Under the pieces are notes generated by a model. That model made no database searches. It saw nothing but the letters and a program-made list of their open reading frames with translations, and was not told where the DNA came from. This document shows, in pieces, positions 14,101 through 21,140 of a stretch of 24,998 nt of DNA (position 1 is its first letter; each line of letters starts with the position of its first letter). Source of the DNA: JBOHNM01 sp050730675 (GTDB lineage Bacteria; Planctomycetota; Phycisphaerae; Phycisphaerales; UBA1924); NCBI GenBank assembly GCA_050730675.1, contig JBOHNM010000050.1, positions 1-24,998 on the forward strand, read 5' to 3'. A program made the position numbers and the translations under genes.

Positions 14101-15444
14101 ATGAACAAGTCTCTCGTCGTTATTTTCCCACTCTTGCTGGCCGTCTCTGCGGCGACTGGCCAGGTCATCGGTCCGTCGTGGAACCCCGATGACCCCGTGA
14201 ACTTGGCGGAGAAACGCCAGTACTTTGCTCTGGCGTGGAACACGAATCGATCGGCCGAGCAGGAGGCGGCCTACCAGAACTTCACATTCACGAACGACAT
14301 CCCGGCTACGGACCTCCAATTCAACTACGACGAGATGGCGGTCTTCACCAACCTCTATTCGGATCGGTTGAACACGACGGGCGAGAACGGACCGATCTAC
14401 ACAATCCTGGACTTGATGCGTGACGACGCGGACGTAGCGGCGAGATTTCAGTTCTTCGTCGTTACGGGCCAGGTCGTCACCAGCCCCGCGACCGATCCGG
14501 CGTTGACCGACAAGCACTTGTGGATGATTCTCGACGCGATCGGGTCGGGAGAGTCGTACAAGTTGGACGGCCTGTCGGTCGACAATGGTGCGCTGGTCAG
14601 CTCGAAATTGGGGCTGAAGTCGTACGTGGCGCAGGTGTCGCCGACGCCGACTCCGACAGTGCCGCCCGCGCTGACGCAGTTCGACTGCGACCTGCGCTAC
14701 TGGATCCAGAAGAGTCTGCTGGCGTGCATGGCCGGCCACACGATTCAGCCCGGGAACAAGCGGCTGTACGTGCCCGAGAACGGGACTGATCCGACGAATA
14801 AGAAGCCGCGCGGCAGGTTCGACTGCGACGATTTCTCTGATGCACTCGACTGGTTCCTGCGTAAGCGTTTGAAGGCCATCTATCCGGACGCTGACATCAA
14901 GAACTTCTACTTCAGTTGGGATTGCGTGGTGAAGGACGCGGCCGGTCACGAGGTGTCGAGGAAACCCGCGGCGCACGAGATCGTCATCATCATCAAGGAT
15001 GGGAAGTTCTGGTTGGTTGATCCACAGAGCGGGAAGACCATCGGACCGTTCGACGACATCAAGAAGGCGTACGACTACGCGTACAACGATTTCGCGTCGT
15101 GCACGTGCACCCTCACGACGGGTCAGACGTGTACGAAGGAGCCTCGCCCGCACGTGGAGACGCCGGGCAGCCCGGGCCCACAGTGGCCGAACCCGACGAT
15201 GCACGATCCGACGGTGCGGTACCCTGGCGACGCTCCGAAGCCCGGGCTGGATTTCGACGACATTCAGCGAAGGTTCTGCGAGTTCCTGACGTGGGCTTGC
15301 GCGAATTGCACGGTCACTCCACCCGCGGGATGCACGCCGTCCCCGCTACCGGCGGGCACGACCCCCGATCCTTGCAAGAGTCTTCGCCCGTACACCAAGC
15401 CGGGCACGGTCATCCCGAGCGATAATCCGTGCTTTGTGTCGTAA
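14101..15444 (+). CDS. Secreted protein with a probable transglutaminase/papain-type Cys-His-Asp site
   Basis: A 447-residue exported protein. Signal peptide: MNKSLVVIFPLLLAVSAATG followed by Q. The N-terminal half (about 30-220) is not recognised and is rich in Asp, Asn and aromatic residues. From about 238 to 330 the pattern RFDCDDFSDALDWFLRKRL ... AHEIVIIIKDGKFWLVDPQSG fits a transglutaminase-like cysteine peptidase core, with C242 at the head of a helix, H292 at the start of a strand and D307 on the next strand. The C-terminal ~100 residues are Pro- and Cys-rich (CTCTLTTGQTC, CEFLTWACANC) and probably disulfide-bonded. No recognised peptidase beyond this core; the family assignment is an inference from the triad spacing. 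ATG 14101 is chosen because the signal peptide starts there. The frame is open far upstream, but through an intergenic palindrome and opposite-strand genes. A strong terminator follows. Confidence 0.8.
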   Translation: MNKSLVVIFPLLLAVSAATGQVIGPSWNPDDPVNLAEKRQYFALAWNTNRSAEQEAAYQNFTFTNDIPATDLQFNYDEMAVFTNLYSDRLNTTGENGPIYTILDLMRDDADVAARFQFFVVTGQVVTSPATDPALTDKHLWMILDAIGSGESYKLDGLSVDNGALVSSKLGLKSYVAQVSPTPTPTVPPALTQFDCDLRYWIQKSLLACMAGHTIQPGNKRLYVPENGTDPTNKKPRGRFDCDDFSDALDWFLRKRLKAIYPDADIKNFYFSWDCVVKDAAGHEVSRKPAAHEIVIIIKDGKFWLVDPQSGKTIGPFDDIKKAYDYAYNDFASCTCTLTTGQTCTKEPRPHVETPGSPGPQWPNPTMHDPTVRYPGDAPKPGLDFDDIQRRFCEFLTWACANCTVTPPAGCTPSPLPAGTTPDPCKSLRPYTKPGTVIPSDNPCFVS

Positions 15445-15471
15445 CTGAATGAGTTCAAGCGCCCACACAAT

Positions 15472-15515
15472 CGCCGCCGGCACGGTGACAGCACTGCGCC
15501 GGCGGCGTCATTTTT
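15472..15515 (+). terminator. Rho-independent terminator
   Basis: A perfect 10-bp GC stem (CGCCGCCGGC 15472-15481 with GCCGGCGGCG 15498-15507) and a 16-base loop are followed by TCATTTTT. It lies 27 bases after the stop of the secreted cysteine-peptidase-like gene. CAATCGCC (15468-15475) can also pair with GGCGATTG (15516-15523), an alternative fold around the T-tract. Confidence 0.85.
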
Positions 15516-15532
15516 GGCGATTGAGGGCGGAT

Positions 15533-15557
15533 GCCGGCCGGCGAGTATCAGGCCGGC
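15533..15557 (-). terminator. Hairpin at the end of the methyltransferase gene
   Basis: GCCGGCC (15533-15539) and GGCCGGC (15551-15557) form a 7-bp stem that overlaps the methyltransferase stop codon (15548-15550). On the minus strand the A-tract complement and the stronger stem of the facing terminator follow. It probably contributes to ending the Fic-SurE-methyltransferase transcript. Confidence 0.4.
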
Positions 15558-16444
15558 ACGAGGGCCACCAGCTTCTGCGAGGGCAGGTCCATGTCAGCGA
15601 TCCGCTCTTTGCAGAACGCGAGGATCGCACGGTCGATGTTGGCGCGCAGCTCGTCGAGGAAGAGCTGGCTGGCGGGGTCTTTCATGACGCCGGCGATGAC
15701 CTGGAGCTGCTGGCGGACGCCGCTGAAATAGGCCCGCGTGCCCTGGTCCGGGCCGTCGATGCCCATCGGGTCGTTGCTGAAGATCGAGAACGCGCGGATA
15801 GAGGCGATCCGGAACCCGGCCTCGGCGACGAGCCGTTCGAAGTTGTAGCGGCTGCGGACGAGCATCCACGGGGTGCGCATCTCGGTGCGCGGCAGGTACT
15901 CGGTCGTGACCACGCATCCACCCGGCCGAACGAGCTTGCGGAGGTTCGCCAGAGCGTTGCTGAAGAGATCGTGCTCAGGAATGTGGAAGAGCACGTTGGC
16001 GATGTTGATCAGGTCGAAGCCCTCGGCCTTGAGATCCAATTGCGGGAAGGGCGCGGTGATATCCGCCACGCCGAAGCTGATGGTGGTCAGCGGGGTGGAG
16101 CGGTGACGCGAGCGGAGGAGTTCGGCGGACTCGGCCGCGGAATCAACACCGACCAGCGTGCGCGGCTTCACCTGCTGTTCGAAGAAGCGGATCCAGCGGC
16201 CGGCGCCGGCGCCGACGTCGAGGATGTCGCCCGTTCCGTTCCCGACCGCGATGCGAAGGTCACGGATGAGTTCGAGGTAGATGGGCTGGACCACCATGTC
16301 CTCGGAACGAAGACCGTAGAACGACGGCGAGCCGGCATCGGACCGGGCCTTTTCTTCGGCCCAGGCCTTGGTGTAGTGGGCGCGGATGTCCGGTTGTGTC
16401 AGGAGCGACATGGGCACGGTATCGGTTGCCGCAAGTCGGGGCAT
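15548..16444 (-). CDS. Class I SAM-dependent methyltransferase
   Basis: A 298-residue soluble enzyme that transfers a methyl group from S-adenosylmethionine to an unidentified acceptor. Seen: motif I ILDVGAGAGRW (74-84), an acidic motif II region LVGVDSAAES, a post-motif FDLINIANVLFHIPEHDL and the PGG turn in VRPGGCVVTTEYLP, typical of the methyltransferase 11/25 type. The C-terminal ~100 residues (YNFERLVAEAGFRIASI onward) form a helical substrate cap. The ATG at 16444 is used; M12 (16411) is an alternative, and neither has a Shine-Dalgarno. It is the last gene of a run Fic-SurE-methyltransferase with a 33-base gap to surE. The context does not reveal the substrate. Confidence 0.9.
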   Translation of the reverse strand: MPRLAATDTVPMSLLTQPDIRAHYTKAWAEEKARSDAGSPSFYGLRSEDMVVQPIYLELIRDLRIAVGNGTGDILDVGAGAGRWIRFFEQQVKPRTLVGVDSAAESAELLRSRHRSTPLTTISFGVADITAPFPQLDLKAEGFDLINIANVLFHIPEHDLFSNALANLRKLVRPGGCVVTTEYLPRTEMRTPWMLVRSRYNFERLVAEAGFRIASIRAFSIFSNDPMGIDGPDQGTRAYFSGVRQQLQVIAGVMKDPASQLFLDELRANIDRAILAFCKERIADMDLPSQKLVALVPA

Positions 16445-16477
16445 TCAAACTTGGCGACCGGGCGGAGCCGGAGGCGG

Positions 16478-17257
16478 TCAGATGCGGGCTTTCCAGGCGG
16501 CCAGGTCGTCGTAGGCGGTCAGGTCGAACTTCAACGGCGTTACCGTGATCTTGCCTTCGACCAGTGACTGCACATCGGAGCCGGGCTCGGTCGCGTGGAA
16601 GCCCATGGGGGTGCCGGCGGACCAGAAGTAGGTCTCGCCCAGGGGGTTGGTGCTGCGCTGGTAGGCGTCCACAAGTCCGTGTGTGTTCATGGGGCAGACG
16701 GCGGCGGGGGGCGTAGGGCCCTCGCGCTCGGTGATCGGAACATTGAGGCTGAGGCAGTGGCCGGGCTTGACCCCACCGGCGGCGAGGATGCGATCGATAA
16801 CGGCGCGGGCGTGGCGGGCGGCGACGTCGTAGCGTGGGGAGCTGTTGCCATGGTGGAGGCTGACGGCCAGCGCGGGGAGGCCCAAGAAGGCGGCCTCGAG
16901 GGCCGCGGCGACGGTGCCGGAGTAGAGGACATTGATGCCGACGTTGGCGCCCATGTTCATGCCGCTGACGACGAGGTCGGGGCGGGAACCCTTGCCGAAC
17001 TTTGCGGGCCAGAGATCGGCCACGGCGAGCTTGATGCAGTCGGCGGGGCGGCCGTCGATGGCGATGCCGCGGAGGCCGGGGCGGGGCTCGAGTTCCTTGA
17101 TGATGAGGGGCTGGCGGAAGGTGATGCCGTGGCCGGTGGCGGACTGGACGGTGAGGGGCGCGGCGATGAAGACCTCGCCGAGTGAGGCGATGGCGTCGTA
17201 GAGGGCGAGGATGCCCGGTGCGTGGATGCCGTCGTCGTTGCAGAGGAGGATGCGCAT
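16478..17257 (-). CDS. surE: 5'/3'-nucleotidase SurE
   Basis: A 259-residue metal-dependent phosphatase of nucleoside 5'- and 3'-monophosphates (also short polyphosphate in some species). Seen: the N-terminal signature MRILLCNDDG with metal ligands D8 and D9, S39 within QSATGHGIT, and N101 within SGMNMGAN; the SurE Rossmann-like core and a C-terminal LKFDLTAYDDLAAWKA. The length matches the family (about 250-260). Gaps of 15 bases to the upstream Fic gene and 33 to the downstream methyltransferase point to one operon. It supplies nucleosides from nucleotides, which fits the transporter and kinases 1-4 kb away. No visible Shine-Dalgarno, and no internal oddity. Confidence 0.97.
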   Translation of the reverse strand: MRILLCNDDGIHAPGILALYDAIASLGEVFIAAPLTVQSATGHGITFRQPLIIKELEPRPGLRGIAIDGRPADCIKLAVADLWPAKFGKGSRPDLVVSGMNMGANVGINVLYSGTVAAALEAAFLGLPALAVSLHHGNSSPRYDVAARHARAVIDRILAAGGVKPGHCLSLNVPITEREGPTPPAAVCPMNTHGLVDAYQRSTNPLGETYFWSAGTPMGFHATEPGSDVQSLVEGKITVTPLKFDLTAYDDLAAWKARI

Positions 17258-17272
17258 GGGCGGGAGCGTAGC

Positions 17273-18445
17273 TCAACGGGCAGGCTTGATGAACTCGATG
17301 ATGGCGCCGGAGGGAGCGATGGTGATCCGCGGCACCGGGCGCAGCGGGATCGTGAGGTGGTAGCGCGTGTGGCGTTTCTCGCCGGTGCGCCGGAGTGCGC
17401 CGAGGTCGATCATCTCGGCGAGGTCGCGGGTGGCGGTGGCGGCGGAGGCCTTGGCGATCGTGGTGTAGTTGCCGGCGGTGAGGCCGCCCTTGAATCCTTC
17501 GGGACCCTCGCGGAGAATGCGGATGAGGACGGCGGATTGGCGGGAGTTCAGCTTATCTCGGAGCCGGTCGAGCAGCTTGGCTTTGTCGATCAGGAACTCG
17601 ACCTGAGCGAGGGTGCGGTACTGGGCCTCGAGCGCGATGCCCGCGAACCACGCGAGCCATTCGGTGATTTCATTTTTCTTGTTGGCGGCTTCGAGGGCGT
17701 CGTAGTAGGCGGCGCGGTGGGCGAGAATCGTCGCCGCGATGGCGGTGAGTGAGGGACTTCCGAGAGTCTGCGCGAGCACCTTCTCGGCGATGGCGCGGCC
17801 GACGCGACCGTTGCCATCTTCAAAGGGGTGGATGCTCTCGAAGTAGAGGTGAGCAAACCCGGCGCGCGTCAGAACCGGGAGCGGTTGGGGACCGCGCGGG
17901 GCGGTGCGGTTGAACCATGCAATGAAACGATTCATCTCGGCCTTGACGCGCGCGGAGGGCGGCGCTTCGAAGTGGACGGTGGGGTCGTAGATCCGGCCCG
18001 AGACGATCTGCATGGGCTCGGCGTGCGTGCGATAGCGCCCGATGTCGTGGAGGTCGGTGCGGCCGCTGACGATCATTCGGTGCCAATTGTGCAGCGCGGC
18101 GTGGTCGAGCGGGACAGCGAAGTTGCGGTAGAGATCCACCATCAGTTCGCCGATGCCCTGCTCGGCGGGTTGAACCTTGCGGCGATCGGCGGCGAGCCCG
18201 AGTTGGCGGCGGATGGATGACTGGACGCTGTCGCGGTTGAGCACTTCACCCTCGATCTGGGAGGTCGTGAGGGCCTCGTTGCTCATCGCGTCGATGGTGA
18301 GTTGATCGCGGTCCTCCCCGGCGAGGTGTTTGACGGTTCCGAGGAACAGGCCGCTGCCGCGGAGGAACTGCTCCTCGGCCTTTGCGAGCCGTGAGCTTTT
18401 CCAAGCGAATTCGGGCCAATCGGGTTGTTGCCAGTTCCAGGGCAT
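17273..18445 (-). CDS. Fic family protein with N-terminal inhibitory motif and C-terminal winged helix
   Basis: A 390-residue Fic protein, predicted to transfer AMP (or another nucleotide moiety) to a target hydroxyl. Seen: an N-terminal DUF4172-like region (WQQPDWPEFAW); the inhibitory helix motif TSQIEGE at 61-67 (T61..E65-G66, the class II (S/T)xxxE(G/N) form, whose Glu blocks ATP gamma-phosphate); the beta-hairpin target-dock region GRIYDPTVHFEAPP; the catalytic HPFEDGNGRVGR at 206-217 with H206 intact; and a C-terminal winged-helix domain (about 290-380, YTTIAKASAATATRDLAEMI) that may bind DNA. It leads the Fic-SurE-methyltransferase operon. The start at ATG 18445 sits on the edge of a dyad, with no Shine-Dalgarno. 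The promoter between two dyads suggests autoregulation by its own wing domain, which is an inference. Confidence 0.95.
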   Translation of the reverse strand: MPWNWQQPDWPEFAWKSSRLAKAEEQFLRGSGLFLGTVKHLAGEDRDQLTIDAMSNEALTTSQIEGEVLNRDSVQSSIRRQLGLAADRRKVQPAEQGIGELMVDLYRNFAVPLDHAALHNWHRMIVSGRTDLHDIGRYRTHAEPMQIVSGRIYDPTVHFEAPPSARVKAEMNRFIAWFNRTAPRGPQPLPVLTRAGFAHLYFESIHPFEDGNGRVGRAIAEKVLAQTLGSPSLTAIAATILAHRAAYYDALEAANKKNEITEWLAWFAGIALEAQYRTLAQVEFLIDKAKLLDRLRDKLNSRQSAVLIRILREGPEGFKGGLTAGNYTTIAKASAATATRDLAEMIDLGALRRTGEKRHTRYHLTIPLRPVPRITIAPSGAIIEFIKPAR

Positions 18446-18518
18446 GAGCGATAGGAGTGCCTTCTATCGCTCATAATAGGTCGATTCTTGAGCGATAGAA
18501 AGTGGTTCTATCGCTCAT
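18444..18518. promoter_or_regulatory. Double-dyad operator of the Fic operon
   Basis: Two inverted repeats share the same half-site. Dyad 1 is ATGAGCGATAG-N9-CTATCGCTCAT (18444-18454 and 18464-18474, 11-bp arms). Dyad 2 is TGAGCGATAG-N9-CTATCGCTCA (18489-18498 and 18508-18517, 10-bp arms). Spacers are both 9 bases but differ in sequence. Dyad centres are 44 bp apart, about four helical turns. Dyad 1 overlaps the first two bases of the fic start codon. This is the pattern of a paired repressor site, most likely for the Fic protein's own winged helix. Confidence 0.85.
18473..18478 (-). promoter_or_regulatory. Candidate -10 of the Fic operon promoter
   Basis: TATTAT on the minus strand (5/6 to TATAAT) lies at the inner edge of dyad 1, about 28 bases before the fic ATG, so the leader would be about 20 bases. 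A -35 with normal spacing would fall in the near arm of dyad 2 (about 18496-18501), but the bases there match TTGACA poorly. Confidence 0.5.
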
Positions 18519-18559
18519 TGGTTTTCCAGCGGATACGTCCAAGTGGCTTCGGGCGCGGC

Positions 18560-19891
18560 TCAGATGAATACCGACGCAATTGCCCCCGTCATCCAGCACG
18601 CCAGAGCGCCCGCGACCATGGCCCGCGGAGCGATGGCGGCGAGGTCGGAGCGGCGGTCCGGGGCCATTGCGGAGAGGCCGCCGATCTGGATCGCGATCGA
18701 GGGGATGTTGGCGAAGCCGCAGAGGCAGTAGGTGGCGATGGCGGCGGTGCGGGTGGACATGGCGGAGGCCTTCATGCCCGCGGCAAGATCGAGATAGGCG
18801 ACGAACTCGGTGGCGACGACTCCGGTGCCCAGGAGTGTGCCGAGTGTGGGAGCTTCGTTCCAGGGGACGCCGATGCACCAGGCGAGGGGCCGCAGGAGGT
18901 AGCCGAGGATGGTCTGGAGCTTGAGGACGGGGATGCCGTGGGCCTCGCGCCAGCTGGCGATGGGGAGCCATGAGGTGTTGACTTCGCAGAGGGCCGCCAA
19001 GGGCCAGTTGACCATGGCCAGCAGCGCCACGAAGGCGACGAGCATGGCGGCGACGTTGAGGGCAAGCCGGAGGCCGTCGCCCGCGCCGGCGGCCGCGGCG
19101 TCCATGATGTTGCGGGTGGGGCGCTCGTCGGCCATGAGGGCATGCACGGTTTCGGGTCGTGGCGCACCGGTCTCGGGGAGCATGATCTTGGCCATCAGGA
19201 GCCCGGCGGGGGCGGACATGACGCTGGCCGTGAGCAGGTGCTTGGCGAACAGGACCTGGCCTTGGTCGGGCGCGACGCCGAGGACCTGGGCGTACGCGCG
19301 GCCGAGCATGCCGATGTAGACAGCCATCACCGAGCCGGCGATGGTGGCGAAGCCGCCGGTCATGATGGCCATGATCTGTGAGCGGGTCATGCCGGCGATG
19401 TAGGGCTTGACGACCAGCGGCGCCTCGGTCTGGCCGAGGAAGATGTTGGCCGCGGCGGAGAGGGCCTCGGCCCCGGTGATGCCGAGGGTGCGCCGGAGCA
19501 CCCACGCGACGGCGGCGACGACGCGCTGCATGACGCCGAGGTGGTAGAGCACCGTCATGAGCGAGCAGAAGAAGATGATGATGGGCAGCACGCGCACGGC
19601 AAAGATGAAGCCCCACGGGGCGGGCGAGCCGTCGGGGAGCGTGTCCTCGGCGACGCGTCCGAAGATGAACCGCGTGCCCTCGTCGGCGAAGGAGATGACT
19701 TTGGTGATGATCGCGGCGAAGATGTCGAAGAGCTGGACGACGGGCTCGAAGCGCAGGAGCAGGAACGCGAGGACGGCCTGCAGCAGGATGCCCGCGGCGA
19801 CGATGCGCCAGTTGATCGCGCGGCGGTCGGTGGAGAGGGCGTAGGCGATGGCGATCAGGACGACGACGCCGATAAGGCCCTGGAACTGCAT
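18560..19891 (-). CDS. nupC: Concentrative nucleoside transporter (CNT/NupC family)
   Basis: A 443-residue inner-membrane protein that imports nucleosides by cation (proton or sodium) symport. Seen: N-terminal membrane helices (about 5-20, 28-46), the gate region with VRVLPIIIFFCSLMTVLYHL (99-118), the nucleoside-site motif GQTEAPLVVKPYI (153-165) and GGFATIAGSVMAVYIGML (179-196). The C-terminal half holds ETGAP, NIMDAAAAGAGDGLRLALNV and a final membrane segment. Family length is about 400-430, so this is complete. A Shine-Dalgarno GGAGG lies 7 bases before ATG 19891, and CATAAT lies 20 bases upstream. It is divergent from a uridine-kinase-like gene (44 bases apart) and upstream of, but separated by a promoter from, the Fic operon. 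Substrate choice (pyrimidine or purine) cannot be decided. Confidence 0.95.
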   Translation of the reverse strand: MQFQGLIGVVVLIAIAYALSTDRRAINWRIVAAGILLQAVLAFLLLRFEPVVQLFDIFAAIITKVISFADEGTRFIFGRVAEDTLPDGSPAPWGFIFAVRVLPIIIFFCSLMTVLYHLGVMQRVVAAVAWVLRRTLGITGAEALSAAANIFLGQTEAPLVVKPYIAGMTRSQIMAIMTGGFATIAGSVMAVYIGMLGRAYAQVLGVAPDQGQVLFAKHLLTASVMSAPAGLLMAKIMLPETGAPRPETVHALMADERPTRNIMDAAAAGAGDGLRLALNVAAMLVAFVALLAMVNWPLAALCEVNTSWLPIASWREAHGIPVLKLQTILGYLLRPLAWCIGVPWNEAPTLGTLLGTGVVATEFVAYLDLAAGMKASAMSTRTAAIATYCLCGFANIPSIAIQIGGLSAMAPDRRSDLAAIAPRAMVAGALACWMTGAIASVFI

Positions 19892-19910
19892 GGGGAAGCC
19901 TCCGGCGGCG

Positions 19911-19916
19911 ATTATG
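19911..19916 (-). promoter_or_regulatory. Candidate -10 of the nucleoside transporter gene
   Basis: CATAAT on the minus strand (5/6 to TATAAT) is 20 bases before ATG 19891, followed by the Shine-Dalgarno GGAGG. No good -35 is seen. It lies within the short divergent gap to the uridine-kinase-like gene. Confidence 0.4.
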
Positions 19917-19935
19917 ACGGATTACGCTCTGGGCC

Positions 19936-20586
19936 GTGGGAACCAGCGGCCAACCTGTCGGCGGCGGTGCTTCGCCCCTGAAATGGGCGGACGCGCCGGG
20001 TGTGATCGCGCAGATGGCGCGAAAGGCCGCGGCGGCCGTCGGACGAAGTGAAAATGGCGTAGCGGTGGTGGGGGTGACGGGGCGCGTGGGGGCGGGCAAG
20101 AGCGCGCTCGCCCGGCTGCTGGGGGCGACGATCCTGAGCACCGACGACTACCTGCCGGACTACGAGGCGGTGGCGTACCACGAGCGCGACCTGCCGGAAT
20201 TGCTGGACTGGGGCACGCTGCGGCGAAATCTGGAGGACCTGCGCGCCGGTCGTGCCGCGATGGCGCCGGTGTGGTCGTTCCAGACGCACCGGCGCGAGAG
20301 TGTGCGCGAGGTGCGGTCGGGGGCGATCGTGGTGTGCGAGGGGATCCACGCGCTGCACGCGAGCGTGCGCGGGGCGCTCGATGTCGCGGTTTTCATCGAG
20401 GCGCCCGCCGATGTGCGCTGGGCCCGCTGGGAGCATCTGGAGAAGACGGGCGTGCGCGGCTGGGGTGTCGAGCGAGCGCGGACGTTCTTCGACCAGGTGG
20501 CCGAGCCGACGTTCGCTGCGCGCGAGGCGGAGTACCGCGCGGCGGCGCACGTGGTGGTGCTCAATGCCGACTACCGACCGGGTTGA
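19936..20586 (+). CDS. Uridine kinase-like P-loop kinase
   Basis: A 216-residue soluble P-loop protein of the uridine kinase/phosphoribulokinase type. Seen: Walker A GRVGAGKS (49-56), the substrate-side STDDYLPDYE soon after, DLPELLDWGTLRRNLEDLRA (matching the 'hPeafD...l...l..l..g' region of uridine kinases), a base-contact segment SFQTHRRES, VVCEGIHALH (matching the uridine-kinase 'vEGI..l' strand) and a lid WARWEHLEKTGVRGWGVERA. Likely reaction: phosphorylation of uridine/cytidine or a related small substrate. The divergent nucleoside transporter next door supports this. The start is uncertain: GTG 19936 gives the longest form, but in-frame GTG 20002 or ATG 20014 would leave room for promoters. 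The 3' end overlaps the convergent thymidine kinase gene by 16 bases. Confidence 0.85.
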   Translation: MGTSGQPVGGGASPLKWADAPGVIAQMARKAAAAVGRSENGVAVVGVTGRVGAGKSALARLLGATILSTDDYLPDYEAVAYHERDLPELLDWGTLRRNLEDLRAGRAAMAPVWSFQTHRRESVREVRSGAIVVCEGIHALHASVRGALDVAVFIEAPADVRWARWEHLEKTGVRGWGVERARTFFDQVAEPTFAAREAEYRAAAHVVVLNADYRPG

Positions 20587-21131
20587 AAGCAGTCGCGGCA
20601 GCGCGGCTGGTACGCCTCGGCTCCGCCCACGACAATGCGGTCCGGTGAATCGACCAGTCGCTGCGAGTGCAGGGCGGGCTGGCCGCAGACCGAGCAGGGG
20701 GCCGCGAGCTTGACGACTTCATCCGCCTCGCAGAGAAGCCACGGGAACGGCTCAAAGTGGTGGCCGCGGTGGTCGCGTTCGAGCCCGGCGACGATCACCC
20801 GCACGCCGCGAGCGAGCAGTGCGCGGATCGGGTCGATCAGGGCGATACCAAAAAAATGTGCCTCATCGATGCCGATGGTGCGGGCGTCCGCCGCGTGCGT
20901 CAGGATCCCCGCGGCGGTCTCGACCGCGCCGGCGGGAAGCGTCGCGCCGTTGTGCGTAGCGATCGCCTCGGCGTGGTAGCGGGTGTCGTGGCTCGGCTTG
21001 AACGCGAGCGTGCTCTGTCCGGCCGCGGCGGCGGCCTGCAGCCGGCGGATCAACTCGGTGGACTTGCCCGAGAACATCGGGCCGCAGATGGCTTCGAGGC
21101 GGGCGCGTGATGGCGAAGGTCTCCCTGCCAT
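20571..21131 (-). CDS. tdk: Thymidine kinase (type II, Tdk)
   Basis: A 186-residue enzyme that phosphorylates thymidine with ATP in pyrimidine salvage. Seen: P-loop CGPMFSGKST with G17, G22, K23, S24; Walker B/catalytic IGIDEAHFF (D89, E90); AGLERDHRGHHFEPFPWLL (115-133, the 'GLd.df....f' region); a structural zinc site C146, C149, C178, C181 (CSVC...CRDC); and a lasso region SQRLVDSPDRIVVGGAEAYQ that contacts the nucleoside. Length fits the family. It is the last gene of a likely operon HIT-L,D-transpeptidase-tdk, 9 bases after the transpeptidase stop, and overlaps the convergent kinase gene by 16 bases. Confidence 0.96.
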   Translation of the reverse strand: MAGRPSPSRARLEAICGPMFSGKSTELIRRLQAAAAAGQSTLAFKPSHDTRYHAEAIATHNGATLPAGAVETAAGILTHAADARTIGIDEAHFFGIALIDPIRALLARGVRVIVAGLERDHRGHHFEPFPWLLCEADEVVKLAAPCSVCGQPALHSQRLVDSPDRIVVGGAEAYQPRCRDCFQPGR

Positions 21132-21140
21132 GCGGAGACG

